A stretch of DNA of 64,000 bases from Ampullaceana balthica (GCA_944989445.1 CALYLW010000551.1:369021-433020); one strand, 5' to 3'; shown: positions 10,153 through 20,930, counted from the stretch's first letter. The notes: generated by a model not told the origin, from the letters alone. Made by a program: numbers and translations.

Positions 10153-10503
10153 AAATAAATAGAAGTAAAAATTTTTTGTTTAAACCACGTTTTTATAAGG
10201 GGACTAAAAAGAAGAAAATAAGTTAAAACTTATTAGTTCAAGTACTTCGATTTAATATGACTAAAAACGTGGGGCGGGTGTTTGGTATAAAAATTAAAGA
10301 TTTCTAATTTCGAAGGCAAAAGAGAGATCTATAAGTGAGAGAATGAGTGAACCGCATATGTTAAACCTCATAAGCGCCCGCCCCACGTTTTTAGTCATAT
10401 TAAATAGAAGTACTTGAACTAATAAGTTTTAACTTATTTTCTTCTTTTTAGTCCGCTTATAAAATCGTGGTTTTTAAAAATCTTTTTTTTTGCTTCTATT
10501 TAT
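10153..10503. mobile_element. Foldback element 3 (about 130-bp arms)
   Basis: The left arm 10153-10280 and right arm 10374-10503 are inverted copies around a 93-base spacer. The inner ends read GTGGGGCGGGTG and CGCCCGCCCCAC. A second copy is at 59256-59500, and a half copy is at 15861-16035. Confidence 0.88.
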
Positions 10504-10519
10504 TATCATGTATATTAAC

Positions 10520-10945
10520 TCACTTTCAGTTTTTAACTTGCATAACACGATGCGCTGTCTGCTCCGGTCTTGCAAGTGATCTGGCCATCTCCCAGGACTG
10601 CTGTAGTTGCGAAAAAACGTTTTCATGTTCGACAAAATCATCAACACTATCATTTGCCTCTCCTAGTCCTAACTTCGCTGATAGTTCTACTGTCTCGACG
10701 TCAGTTGGAGTTGCAGATGTTTCGTTTCCAGATTTGATAGTTGCACAACCGCGTTCTTTGTCTGCGAGCCGCAAATCTTCACGTCGCAATTACTGACGGG
10801 AAGTTGATGGAAAGGAAACATCTTTAGATTTAGCAGAGATAGTAGGTTTAGGAGAATCACTGTGTTTAAAAAATTGGGCAATTACATTTTTTATTTTCAA
10901 TTATTTTCCCCGTCGCTTTTTAGAACCAGACTTGTATCGATTCAT
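10520..10945 (-). pseudogene. N-terminal fragment of a hAT/ZMYM1-like transposase
   Basis: From 10945 the minus strand starts MNRYKSGSKKRRGK, then in other frames reads CNCPIFK-like and SPKPTISAKSKDVSF, then (10789-10526) RREDLRLADKERGCATIK and an acidic stretch. A Lys/Arg-rich start, a KxxQFF-type segment and a Ser/Pro-rich linker are how many hAT-like transposases of the ZMYM1/TTF-finger group begin. At least two frameshifts and a stop are present and no catalytic region follows. The family call rests on remembered N-terminal patterns. It lies in intron 1, antisense to the host gene. Confidence 0.45.
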
Positions 10946-11397
10946 TTTATGTTCTACTTTGATCTGTTTGGCAAATAATGATAACTTCATAATAAATTAT
11001 TCAAACGTGGGGATAAGTAACAACTTACTTAGAAAGATGTTATCACAACTATTATAGTTAGAATGCCGTATATTAGGACTGGTTATCGGGTATTTCGTCA
11101 CTATCCGGATTCGGCAAATATTAGGACCAAAGTATCCGGATTCGGCAAATAGTAAAAAACCATATCCGGCTGATCCCTAGTTGCAGATATTTTGACAATA
11201 AATTTAAATATTGTCATAAAACTCTAAAACATATATTATTTTTTGAAGAAAAACTTCTGTTTTAATGATCACTGTTAACATTTTTTTTTATTTACACACA
11301 CTTAAAACATAAATACTAAGTGTTGTAATATTATAAAATTTGGGGGGAATTTTTTTGCTCACCATCACTGAGCTTTAAAATGTGTACATACACCGAA

Positions 11398-13983
11398 TCT
11401 ACACTAATAAAAGGCAAAGGCCTCTGACTGATTCATCACTAATTCTCCAACTTCCCGTGTAGTTAGAAGCATCAAACTTTGGGAAGTTGTTGAGTAGCCT
11501 CACGCGACGAAAATTGGCGTAAAAGAAATTTAAAATTAACACTCATGGGGGCCGGGGGCCCAAAAATAGTTTTTTTTTCCACGAATGGGCTATATAACAT
11601 ATTAAAATCCCTAATTCTCCTATTTCGCGAGTAGGCAGAAGCATGAAACTTTGGGCATTTGTTGGATACAAATCCGCGATGGTAAAGGGCGAAAAAAAAA
11701 TTAAATTATCACTTTCTGAAGTCTTTTTTTTTCAAAAAATGAGCTATATAAAAATAAAAATCACTAATTCTCCTATTTTTCTTGTAGGTAGATGCATGAA
11801 TCTTTGGGAACTTGTTGAGTACATTTTTGCGATGGTAACAGCCGAAAAAAATAATTAAATTAACCTTTACTGGGGGCCGGGGGCCCAAAAGTACTTTTTT
11901 ATAATATTAAAAACTGACTCATCACTAATTCTCAAACTTCCCGTGCAGGTAGAAACATGAAACTTTTGTTAGTTGTTGATTACCCTGTCACAACAATAAA
12001 TGGCGTAAAAGAATTTTAAAATTCACGCTCACGTGGGGCCGGGGGCCCAAAAGATGTTTTGTTTTCCTTCTGAGCTATATAAAAATTGAAAATAACTAAT
12101 TCTCCTATTTACTGGGTAGGTAGAAGCATGACACTTTGGGAAGATGTCGAGTACATTTCCGCCATAGAAACAGGGGCAAACATATTTAAATTATCACTTG
12201 CTGGGGGCCAGGGGCCCAAATGTAGTGTTTTCCTAATATAAGCTATATAATAATTGAAAATCACTAATTCTCCTATTTCCCGAGTAAGCAGAAGCATGAA
12301 ACTTTGGGAAGTTGTTGAGTGCAATCCCGCGATGGTAACGGGTAAAAACATATTTCAATTAGCACTTCCTGGGGGCCCGGGGGCCCAAATGAAGTTTTTT
12401 CCTTATATGAGCTATAAAAAAAACTAAAAAAATCACTCATTCTCCTATTTCCCGTGTAGGTAGAAGCATGAAACTCTGAGTAGTTGTTAAGTACACTTAC
12501 GCGATGGTAACAAGCGAAAAAAATATTTAAATTATCACTTACTGGGGGCCGGGGCCCAAATGTAGTTTTTTTCTTATACAAAAAACTGACTCATCACTAA
12601 TTCTCCAACTTCCCGCGTAGGTAGAAGCATGAAACCTTGGGAAGTTGTTAAGTAGCCTCTATCGCCAATACCTGGCTTAAAAGAAATTTAAAATTCACAC
12701 TCATGGGGGCCGGGGGCCCAAAACCATTTTCCCCCATAAATGGGCTATATTAAAATGAAAAAAAAACTAATTCTCCTATTTTGCCTACTAGGCAGAAGCA
12801 TGAAATTTTGGGAAGTTGTTGAGTACACTTCCGCGATGTTAACAGGCAAAAATATATTTAAATTATCAAATACTGGGGGCCCAAATGAAATTTTTTCTTA
12901 AATGAACTATATAAAAACTGAAAATCACAAAGTCCCATATTTCCAGTGTAGTTAGAAGCATGAAATTTTGGGAAATTGTTGAGTACACTCCCGGGATGGT
13001 AACAGGTGAAATTGTTTAGTTTAAGTATCACTCACTGGGGGCCCGGGACACAAAAGTAATATTTTTAACTCATATGAGCTAAATTACAAAGAAAAAAACT
13101 TTGGATACTGCGTAAATGTATTTTTACAAAACTTGGAAGATAAAAACTTGATGGCCTATATTAAAATTCGTTAGGGCATTAAAACGATATTTTTCAATAT
13201 TTTTTAGCCGAGGGGCCCTAATCTCTTTTTTGTAAACGTTTAAGACATTTTAACCATTTGATTTCACTCAATTTTAAAAAAAAATTTATTAACAAATATA
13301 TTCATCATAATCCAAATTGAAATAAGCTGTTGTTTTGAACTATACATATTACACAGATAGGGCCCCCGGCCCTTATTTTAGTTTTTTTTTAAAAGACGTA
13401 TTATTTGTAAATGTATTTTATTCATCCCATGGCCATTAAACTTCAGGAAGTTTTGGGGTACATTCCAGCGAATGTTTCTGGCATTAAAAGTAAAAGTTTT
13501 AAAAACACCACTTATTCGGGGCTGGGGGCCCGGATGCCATATTTTAACATTAGTTATATAAAAAGTAATTTAAAATGTGGCTACTGGGTAAATGGATGAA
13601 CTATGGCCAAATTTGATTTACAATTCTATAGGGTTATGAACTTCTAACGTCTGTTCCTTCAGGGCCGGGACCGAAACTAATTTTTTTGTAAACATTTAAA
13701 GCTTTGTTACCTTTAGATTTAAATAATTTAAATAAATATAGACACATATCTCTATCATGACCTAGATTGAAATCCTAAGACGTTATGAGATATGCACATC
13801 TTGCATCCATTTTGCATGGGGGCCCGTAATGTCATTTTAGTACCCATTTTACTTTACATGACCTTGACAAATATCAATCATGATCAAGACTGAAATCTAT
13901 TGGTCTTTTGAATTGGTGTGAAACGAGTTTTCAACGCTTACTAAAATCCTAACTTCCGCTGCAGAGTGCGGGTATTTTGCTAG
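11398..13983 (+). mobile_element. Non-autonomous Helitron-like element with internal repeats
   Basis: It starts TCTACACTAATAAAAGGCAA, a 5' end remembered from many animal Helitrons, and ends CTAG at 13980-13983. A small hairpin (CCGC-8 nt-GCGG) lies about 10 nt before the end. It sits between A (11397) and T (13984), the A|T insertion typical of Helitrons. No Rep or helicase coding is seen. The inside holds about ten diverged ~150-175-bp repeats. Confidence 0.8.
11430..13070. repeat. Internal tandem repeats of the Helitron-like element
   Basis: About ten units of ~150-175 bp each contain CACTAATTCTCC, GAAGCATGAAACTTTGGGAA and a GC block such as TGGGGGCCGGGGGCCC. Unit starts can be followed from the AAGCATGAAA motif near 11467, 11639, 11791, 11953, 12124, 12293, 12467, 12626, 12796 and 12956. 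Weaker traces continue to about 13620. Confidence 0.85.
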
Positions 13984-14048
13984 TTAATTATAAAATGAAC
14001 AATTGGTCTAAAATTTACGTCATGATTCATTTTCACATTATAACTTAG

Positions 14049-14285
14049 ATCCTGTTGAGCTGAAGTTCCCACTTCTAGAGAAAGCCCTTCACTTTTACCA
14101 GGACAGAAAAACTGCACCAAAATTTCTCTTGGACTGCGAGGAGAAAATCAAGGCAGCAGACGCCTTTGTTGTGGTATCTGCAGAATACAACCACAGCATC
14201 CCACCAGCCCTTTCCAATATGCTTGACCACTTCCCTGATAGCATTTTCAGCTACAAACCTAGTGCTATTGTAACCTACTCTGTTG
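14049..14285 (+). CDS. FMN-dependent NAD(P)H oxidoreductase, exon 2
   Basis: This exon encodes residues 47-125. It starts after an acceptor AACTTAG and completes a split Asp codon from exon 1; it ends phase 1 at G|GTGAGT. It carries SAEYNHSIPPALSNMLDH (90-107), the conserved family motif around the flavin ring (usual form PEYN-x-S-x-P-x-x-L-K-N-x-x-D), here with Ala for the usual Pro. The strand ADAFVVVS comes just before it. The reading frame is open throughout, and codon use looks ordinary next to the AT-rich introns. Confidence 0.93.
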
Positions 14286-14669
14286 GTGAGTTGTTCTATT
14301 CAATCACTTGACTTTAATGTAAAGTATTTAAAAGCTGTGTTATTCCAAAAGTGGTTATGCCCTGAAAAGAATTATGACATGAGATATGCCTACATTGAAT
14401 TTTTTTTTGGTTCTATTAGAGACAGAGTCACTTCAATAGAAAATTGTATGCATTTCAGATTCCATTTTTTGGATCAGCATTAAACAAAAAATTCTATCTT
14501 GAGTAATTTTTTCTTTTTTTGAGATAATTATTTTTAAACATAATGTGAAAAAGGAGATTAAACAGTCAATAATAATTTGTGTGCATGCTACAATTTTCTG
14601 AGGAAACAAGCTAGAAATTAATTTTTTTTTATATATATTTTTTTTTAAAAACTTTTTTTTATTTTTCAG
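14286..14669 (+). other. Intron 2 of the oxidoreductase gene
   Basis: A 384-bp GT-AG intron with donor GTGAGT and a T-rich tract before acceptor TTTTTCAG. No inserted element is evident. Confidence 0.92.
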
Positions 14670-14902
14670 GACCCTATGGAGGCATGGCAGCGGCCATGCA
14701 GTTAAGAGCATTCCTTGCGATACTGGGCACACTCAGCGTATCAAATATCTTTGGCATCCCAAAGGTCCACAAAGCCCTGGATGAAACTGGAAAACCATTA
14801 AATGATTACATGGTCAAGGGGGCCACTTCTCTACTGACACAGCTGGACTGGATGGCTTGGGCCATGAAGAATCACAGGGACACACATGGGGTTCCAAAAT
14901 AA
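14670..14902 (+). CDS. FMN-dependent NAD(P)H oxidoreductase, exon 3
   Basis: The last coding exon gives residues 126-202 and the TAA stop at 14900-14902. It begins with GPYGGMAAAMQLR (126-138), the Gly-rich loop and helix that normally follow the strand SVG in FMN_red proteins and help hold the flavin and form the dimer. The C-terminal part has a hydrophobic helix (LLTQLDWMAWAMKNH). No signal peptide or membrane segment is present, so a cytosolic enzyme is expected. Splicing all three exons leaves one uninterrupted frame. Confidence 0.93.
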
Positions 14903-14920
14903 ACACAGAGTGGTTCCCTA

Positions 14921-14926
14921 AATAAA
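14921..14926 (+). promoter_or_regulatory. Possible polyadenylation signal AATAAA
   Basis: AATAAA lies 19 bases after the stop codon. This is close, so transcripts may use later sites; another AATAAA is at about 15695 in AT-rich sequence. Confidence 0.4.
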
Positions 14927-15273
14927 TGTTTATTAACTGTAAAATATCATGAGAAATGAGACTAATTTATGATCATATCACAAGTTTGAATTTCAGGCAG
15001 CATTACAGGACAATATGCATGACGATTTGAGTTACATCTTGTAGATTGTATGTGGCGTTCATTTCTGCCTACAGACATGCATCAGAATAGATTACACATT
15101 ATTTTAAAAATGTAAAAGTTTCATTAACATATTTACTCTTAATGAAATAGTTATCTTTTGAGAGCATTCTAGTTTATAGTAAGAGTAAATACATTTCTGG
15201 ATGGATAGGGGATTGTGCTGAATGTGATTGTAAAAGAATCATGCATACACTCTCATGATGTATACCTTTCAAA
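14927..15273. other. Downstream flank / possible 3' UTR
   Basis: AT-rich sequence without coding potential or clear repeats; part may be 3' UTR if a distal polyadenylation site is used. Confidence 0.35.
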
Positions 15274-15385
15274 TATTTTTTGTTATTGTCATTCCTAAGG
15301 TTTTGTTATTGTCATTCCTAAGTTTTTGTTATTGTCTTTCATAAGTTTTTGTTATTGTCATTCCTAAGTTTTTGTTCCTATTCTT
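15274..15385. repeat. 22-23-bp tandem repeat, about five copies
   Basis: TTTTGTTATTGTCATTCCTA recurs at about 15278, 15301, 15323, 15345 and (partial) 15367. Confidence 0.85.
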
Positions 15386-15405
15386 GGCCATTTATCTTTT
15401 ATTTA

Positions 15406-15525
15406 TACTTTAGTGTTATGTTGCTTTGTCACTACCCGTGATTTAAAATAATACTTCCACCATTTCTATTTTAGTGTTATGTTGCTTTGTCACTACCCGT
15501 GATTTAAAATAATACTTCCACCACG
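15406..15525. repeat. 61-bp tandem duplication
   Basis: TAGTGTTATGTTGCTTTGTC starts at 15411 and 15472 and the copies are almost identical, so the duplication is recent. Confidence 0.9.
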
Positions 15526-15789
15526 AGAAAAAAAGAAAAAAGTTTAAAATGTTTTGTTCTGACCTTCAAGTCCAGGACGGACTGCAATCTCATGAGTAAT
15601 GTGATACATCTTCAAAAATGAGTTTCAAATGGGTTGTTAATGACATTCTAATGTTCATTTATAGTTTGCCTATTGAATATATTTTTGCAAAGTTAATAAA
15701 TATTTTTTGAAAAATGTATTCCTCTTTATCTTTGTTTTCAAAATATATTTGTCTTATTTTTCGTGATGAAAAGCGTTCTATTTTGATCC

Positions 15790-17110
15790 AAGTTGCATGC
15801 CCCTTGACTTCGATCCATTATCAGGTTTAACAGATGCGGTTCAATCATTCTCTAACTTATAGATCTCTCTTTTTCCTTCTAAATTAGAAATTTTTAAATT
15901 TTATACTAAACAACCGCCCCACGTTTTTAGTCATATTAAATTGAAGTACTTGAACTTATAAGTTTTACATTATTTTCTTCTTTTTAGTCCACTAATAAAA
16001 ACGTGGTTTTTAAAATATTTTTTTTACCTCTATTTCTTTTATCAAAAACCTCATTAGCACCCGCCCAACGTTTAATAACAAAGCGATGAGGTCACATGGT
16101 GAACTCGCCACGTGAAATGAAACTACGGCAGGCGGGTATATATGCTTATATAAAGATAAACTAAGAAATGCATTCATTTAATTACGGTACATTCGATCGA
16201 TCTGAAATTTTGATACAATGTATTGTCATTTAAGATCTATCTGTGGTAAAATTGTGAGCTCTCTAGGATCATCAAAAGTGGTTTAATTTTACGTTGGCAA
16301 ATTTGAAAAATTGCGGACAGAAACACACGAAAGCAAGTATACGTTAAATATAGATAAACTAAAAAGTTCAACAATTTAATAACGATACATTCGATGAATA
16401 TGAAATTTTGATACAATGCATTGACATCCAAGATCTATCTGGGGTAAAATTTGAGATCTCTAGGAATTTTATAATTGGTTTAATTTTACGTTGGCAGATT
16501 TGAAAAAATTGTGGACAGACAAACAAACAAATCCACAGGAACGAAAACGAGTTAATAAAACGTGGTTAATATAATTAAAAGTTATATGAGACAGTTTATT
16601 TCTAAGATGTATTACCATAATATTTAATTTATGTCTTAAAATGGATTTGTACAAAATAAATATTTATGAAAAAAATCAGACTTTAATTTTCCACTAATTT
16701 ACATATAATGAAAATTAGGAAATTAAATCTTTCTATTTAAAATTATTTCACATGCTATACAACTCATTGGGTGTGCCTTACCGACCGATAATTGGTTTTC
16801 AAGTGCATGCCACTTGAGTTAGATCGCTTTAATTAGAGATACGATATAAATGTAATGCTTCTACCACTCTTTGTTTAAAACAGTTCTAGACAATGCAATT
16901 AATTTCTCTAGTTTTATTTAAAAGGATGACACAAGGGGCACAGGATCGTTAGATTTTATAATCTCTTAAAAAATTTAGAATTCACATTAATATACATAAT
17001 TCCCGTTGTCTGTATGTATGGAATAATGCAGTTAGGTAGCGCTGCGATCGATTTTGTATAAAAAATATTATATGACTTTATTGTTTTATGCTTATATTTT
17101 AATTTTTGAA
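15790..17110 (+). repeat. Composite repeat, inverted counterpart of 58300-59500
   Basis: In order it holds a half foldback (15861-16035), two ~195-bp modules (16180-16570), the segment with AAGTGCATGCCACTTGA at about 16800 and the segment with GCGATCGATTTTGTATAAA at 17043. The reverse complement of 58300-59500 shows the same order. Identity is high by eye through most of 16560-17100. Confidence 0.8.
16180..16570 (+). repeat. Two tandem ~195-bp modules
   Basis: Both contain TGAAATTTTGATACAATG (16203 and 16402) and a similar tail ending near GTTAATAAAACGTGG. They also occur as a tandem pair at 58855-59250 on the other strand. Confidence 0.85.
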
Positions 17111-17230
17111 AAAGGAACGATGTAAAAATATTATTTTTAGGATTTATAATTATTATGAAACTAGGTTGTGCTGCGGCGCCCCCATTTTTTTAGGGCGCCT
17201 ACGGCGGTCACCTTTTTAAAAAGCCCAACT
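17030..17230 (-). mobile_element. Possible Helitron-like end (reverse orientation)
   Basis: On the minus strand a GC-rich inverted segment (GGGCGCCGCAGCACAAC) is followed by CTAGTTTCATAAT. CTAG after a hairpin fits a Helitron 3' end. The same flank, ATTATKACGAAACTAG-like, is found at 17808-17832. Confidence 0.4.
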
Positions 17231-17640
17231 AACTTGTTCTTGTATGATAAAAATTTAATATTAAACTTCGTTAAATGTACACGAAGTATTTATATAATAT
17301 TTTTTTACAGTGCTAATTACCACACGATTTTTTAACTAATTTTAGAAAGCAGCGCACCAATTTGCTGCACCAAAAATAACTCTTTGAGTCAAACAGCACT
17401 GTTTACAACACAAATGCTGACGTCAAAGGTTCGTGCGTTGTTTGGTTAATGTTAATCTGGAAACAAAAATGTTTATGATTTTTAAGTCTATATTTTCAAT
17501 TTTAAAAAAAGCATAGTGATGCCCCTTAGCGTTAGGCCAAAGTGAGTCAGTCATACATATTTTAGGGTAAATATATATATGATGATACTTTGTGTACATT
17601 TCAGCAAGTTTAAATATTTCGTATTTATCAAACAAGGATA
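17231..17640. other. AT-rich dispersed repeat sequence
   Basis: Partly repeated at 48540-48900 (shared GCAACGCACCAA-like and TTCGTATTTATCAAACAAGG stretches). No gene is seen; a 70-codon minus frame is not convincing. Confidence 0.5.
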
Positions 17641-17830
17641 AATTACTTATGTTAATTATGTATATTATTGATTCCCGTTGTCTATATGGATGTAAGTGCT
17701 GTTAGGTGGCGCTGCGATCGATTTTGTATAAAAATATTATATGACATCATTGTTTTAGCTTATATTTTAATTTTTAAAAAGGGAACTATGTAAAAATAGG
17801 ATTTGAGGATTTATAATTATTACGAAACTA
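17640..17830. repeat. Second copy of the 17030-17160 repeat
   Basis: Shares GGCGCTGCGATCGATTTTGT and the following ~110 bases with 17035-17160; another inverted copy is at 58300-58400. Confidence 0.8.
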
Positions 17831-18113
17831 GACGCCCCGCGGCGTAGCATACGCCGCAGACTTGCTCATGGAGAGTGCAAAGAAAGTGGAGAAAGAACGG
17901 ACACAAACTACATACACGAAGAAATTAATACAACGCGAGTGAACGTCGGTTAATAAATGTGAGGCGGGTAACAACAACCTCAGTGTGCATGTCTTTACGC
18001 ATACTCGCTATTTTTTATTTACGTAGTGCTGCTTTTTATGTCTGTACTCTCACGCACCCGTTCTTTGCACTGTCTATGATGAGCAAGTCTGCGGAGTATG
18101 CTACGCCGCGGGT
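17829..18113. mobile_element. Foldback/MITE with long GC-rich inverted ends
   Basis: GCGGCGTAGCATACGCCGC at the left and GCGGAGTATGCTACGCCGC at the right belong to ~50-bp inverted ends that also share GCAAGTC and TGCAAAGAA. Each end is itself a stable hairpin. The left end, read on the minus strand, finishes CTAG|T. Confidence 0.7.
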
Positions 18114-18211
18114 CTTTCCATAGTTCCTTCTTTCCATTCACTTACAGCCGTTTGTTCAAACCACCCCATTTTGACATCTGTGTCTTTCAGGAAGTCTTCA
18201 CCCGTCACTAA

Positions 18212-18248
18212 ATCATTAGCGGCGTAAGCTACGCCGCTGGTCAGCTAG
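18212..18248 (+). mobile_element. Helitron-like 3' terminus
   Basis: Hairpin GCGGCGTAAGCTACGCCGC (18219-18237) is followed by TGGTCAG and CTAG at 18245-18248, then T. A stem-loop a few bases before CTAG|T is the classic Helitron end. The matching 5' end was not identified. Confidence 0.6.
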
Positions 18249-18820
18249 TATTAACATAAAATACGTACAGCTTGCTGATTAATTAATTGAATTGTTATTA
18301 TTTCAGGTGTAAATGATTTACTGCAATTATTTCGTCACACGTTACCTAGTTTTATATATAAGTATATCTTTAATCCAAAGTATGCATACACTAAATAATA
18401 TTTCTTTGTATTGGAATAATGTGTTCTAGTAATTAAATGTGCCCTACTATTTACAGCATGTATGTCCTAGTATGTAACTTAATATTAAAATCATGTATCA
18501 CAGAAGTTAATTGATGTTTCCTAGTATGTAAGTTTTGATCCATAGTATTTAACTGAAGTTATTTAATATTTAAAAGATGTTATTAAATTGTTTTAAAATA
18601 ATAGAGAGTTTTGCCTCATTATTTTATGATTTTGCATAGATATTTAAAAGAAACACATTTTAAAATCTTAAATCCGAGGAAAGTTTATTCAAAAATGGAA
18701 GTAATGTTACACTTTTATTTTTAAACTAAACCAATACTTTTAGATTAATGTTATACTTTTGTTTTTAAACTAAACCGATACTTGGACTGATACAACTAAT
18801 TTCAATAGAATACATTTTTA
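18249..18820. other. AT-rich sequence with weak internal repeats
   Basis: No gene. A ~65-base segment around TTTTTAAACTAAACC is tandemly duplicated near 18700-18780. Confidence 0.5.
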
Positions 18821-18821
18821 C

Positions 18822-19140
18822 ATGAAGTATCTCAGGAACTGGTCATTACATCAACTATGAAGTATCTCAGGAACTGGTCATCACATCAACTGTGAAGCAT
18901 CTCAGGAACTGGTCATTACATCAACTGTGAAGTATCTCAGGAACTGGTCATCACATCAACTGTGAAGTATCTCATAAACTGGTCATCACATCAACTGTGA
19001 AGTATCTCAGGAACTGGTCATCACATCAACTGTGAAGTTCTCATAAACTGGTCATCACATCACTGTGAAGATCTGAGGAACTGGTCATCACATCAACTAT
19101 GAAGTATCTAGGAACTGGTCATCACATCAACTGTGAAGTT
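18822..19140. repeat. 35-bp tandem repeat, about nine copies
   Basis: The unit begins TGAAGTATCTCAGGAACTGG and ends CATCAACTG; some copies have small deletions. There are no unique spacers between units. Confidence 0.92.
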
Positions 19141-19413
19141 TAACCTCTGATGTAAAAATGTATAGCACACTTAATTTTGAAGTGAATTATAAATAAATGT
19201 AACAATGTCTAAAAGATCTGAAACGTGACATAATTTTTGAGATTGAGTAAGAATGGGAATTTCTTATTCTGATTTATGCGAGAAATAAAACAGCAATTGA
19301 TTTCCGAGTGTTTGTATTTACTACTTTATCGAAAAAAACTCGGGTATATAACTATTGTGTTTATAATTGATGCAGTCTACGTAAGCTGTCAACTCTTGTC
19401 AGTGTTATGTTTT

Positions 19414-19776
19414 TAAATCCCTTATATTAACTTCACCGTCTTGTCGTGGTCCCGCCCGCCAGTCCACGGAAAAACAAAAGTAAAAAATTACCCACTTCCC
19501 ATGATCATATCGAGCTGAAATTTTGCACATAGACTTGTGTCATCTAACAATGTATTGTAACAAAGTTTCAGATTGATCAAATGTACTGTAATTAAATGAA
19601 TGAATTTTTAGTTTATCTCTATGTATCTTTATGTAGCATGTGTAGCCGTCTACTATAGTTGACCTCCACGGTTCACTGGAGTTCTCTCCAGCCCTCCATG
19701 TCACATGGGGCTTGTTGCGCGGTGCGCATTATATTTGACATAATCAATACTTTTAGTCTCAAATATAAGGGATTTA
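19414..19776. mobile_element. MITE with TAAATCCCTTATATT ends, nested in copy A
   Basis: Inverted ends TAAATCCCTTATATT and AATATAAGGGATTTA enclose ~330 bp. The same element occupies the same place in copy B (51678-52036), so insertion predates the spread of this repeat or the MITE is a fixed part of it. Confidence 0.7.
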
Positions 19777-19875
19777 TAGTCAAAAACTTTGTTTCTACGG
19801 GTTGTTTAATTTAATAGTTAGATTAGTGAAAGTTCTTAGAAAATACATCATGAAATGTTCAACATGAAATGTACT

Positions 19876-20000
19876 AACAATATTGAGTGTTTTCAAATAA
19901 CTATATACACACATACACACATGGCACTAAAAATATTGAGCGTTTTCAAATAACTTATACATCCACATGTCACATATCAGCGTTTTCAAATACTATATCA
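19876..20000. repeat. ~53-bp tandem repeat, about three decayed copies
   Basis: GAGCGTTTTCAAATAACT-like cores repeat here; the same array has six cleaner copies at 52134-52435. Confidence 0.8.
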
Positions 20001-20560
20001 CACATAAACACATGCAATAAAATATCCTTTACTATAAAAATGGAGAAAAAGGCATATTATGGAGAAAACACGTTATGTTTACACATTAATATATTCATTT
20101 TTGACTCGCGGTGATATTGTGTTTCCCGTAAATAACGCACTAAAAAGCACCGGTGCGGATGTATTTATCATTAGTTTGTGTGAACAAAACTAAAAAAAAA
20201 GAAAATTAATGTGGAAATCATAATTTATATTTATAGCATCCATTAAAATGGCAATTTAAATCTAAGAGATATAACATAAATATTTTGTGTTTTGTAAATG
20301 TTTCATTGAAAGTAATTTAAAAAATCGCACTGTAAAATAAAGTTTTGAGAAATAATTAATCTTAAAAATCTTATTTATTTTTAAAAATATAAAAACCTTT
20401 AAATTTGTTTAATAACTTAAATATACATGTTTGTTTTAACTTATGTCAGCCAGGCAATACTATTACACATTTGTAAGTAAAACGTCTTTATTTTATCCAA
20501 GTGGCATGCCACTTTGATTTCGATCACTGTAAATAGGGATACATTCTGAAAAATGCAAGC

Positions 20561-20930
20561 ATTCCCTTCTCCTAGCCCTCCTATATTCAGATTATAAACA
20601 ATGTAATAGCCCAAGTCACTGGAAGTGGAAGGAAGGAAGGGTCTTTCTAAGTTACTAACCTTTTGAAAATGTACTAGTTTGTTGTCTTTAACACTGTTTA
20701 TTTGTATCATTTGAAATTTGAGCCCCCACCCCACACCCACAAAAAAAAATAAAAATAAAATAAAATTGTAAGCCCTTCAGCCAAAATAAAATTTAAATGT
20801 AAAAAGATATTTTTAAAAATAAAAGCTATGTCCGAAAAAGGGACTGCAGCGGAGATCGATGAGAGAAGTTTGAGTTTCCGCTGCAACCGCCATTTTCTTT
20901 TTAAAAATTGCAACAAAACACTTTTTTGTG
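20561..20930. other. No recognised gene
   Basis: Mostly AT-rich, with a C-rich stretch near 20725 and a GGAAGGAAGG run near 20630. Minus-strand frames of 69 and 99 codons look spurious. Confidence 0.4.

Larger units (their letters stand above)
9066..14048 (+). other. Intron 1 of the oxidoreductase gene
   Basis: A 4983-bp GT-AG intron (donor GTGAGT, acceptor AACTTAG). Its size is due mainly to insertions: a repeat module at 9754-9990, a foldback at 10153-10503, a transposase fragment at 10520-10945 and a Helitron-like element at 11398-13983. Confidence 0.9.
19144..20560 (+). repeat. Dispersed repeat family, copy A
   Basis: Contains, in order, AATGTCTAAAAGATCTGAAA (19201), the MITE 19414-19776, a short array (19876-20000), palindrome GCACCGGTGC (about 20149) and palindrome AAGTGGCATGCCACTT (about 20499). 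The same order appears in copy B at 51252-52980. No coding region is seen. Confidence 0.85.
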
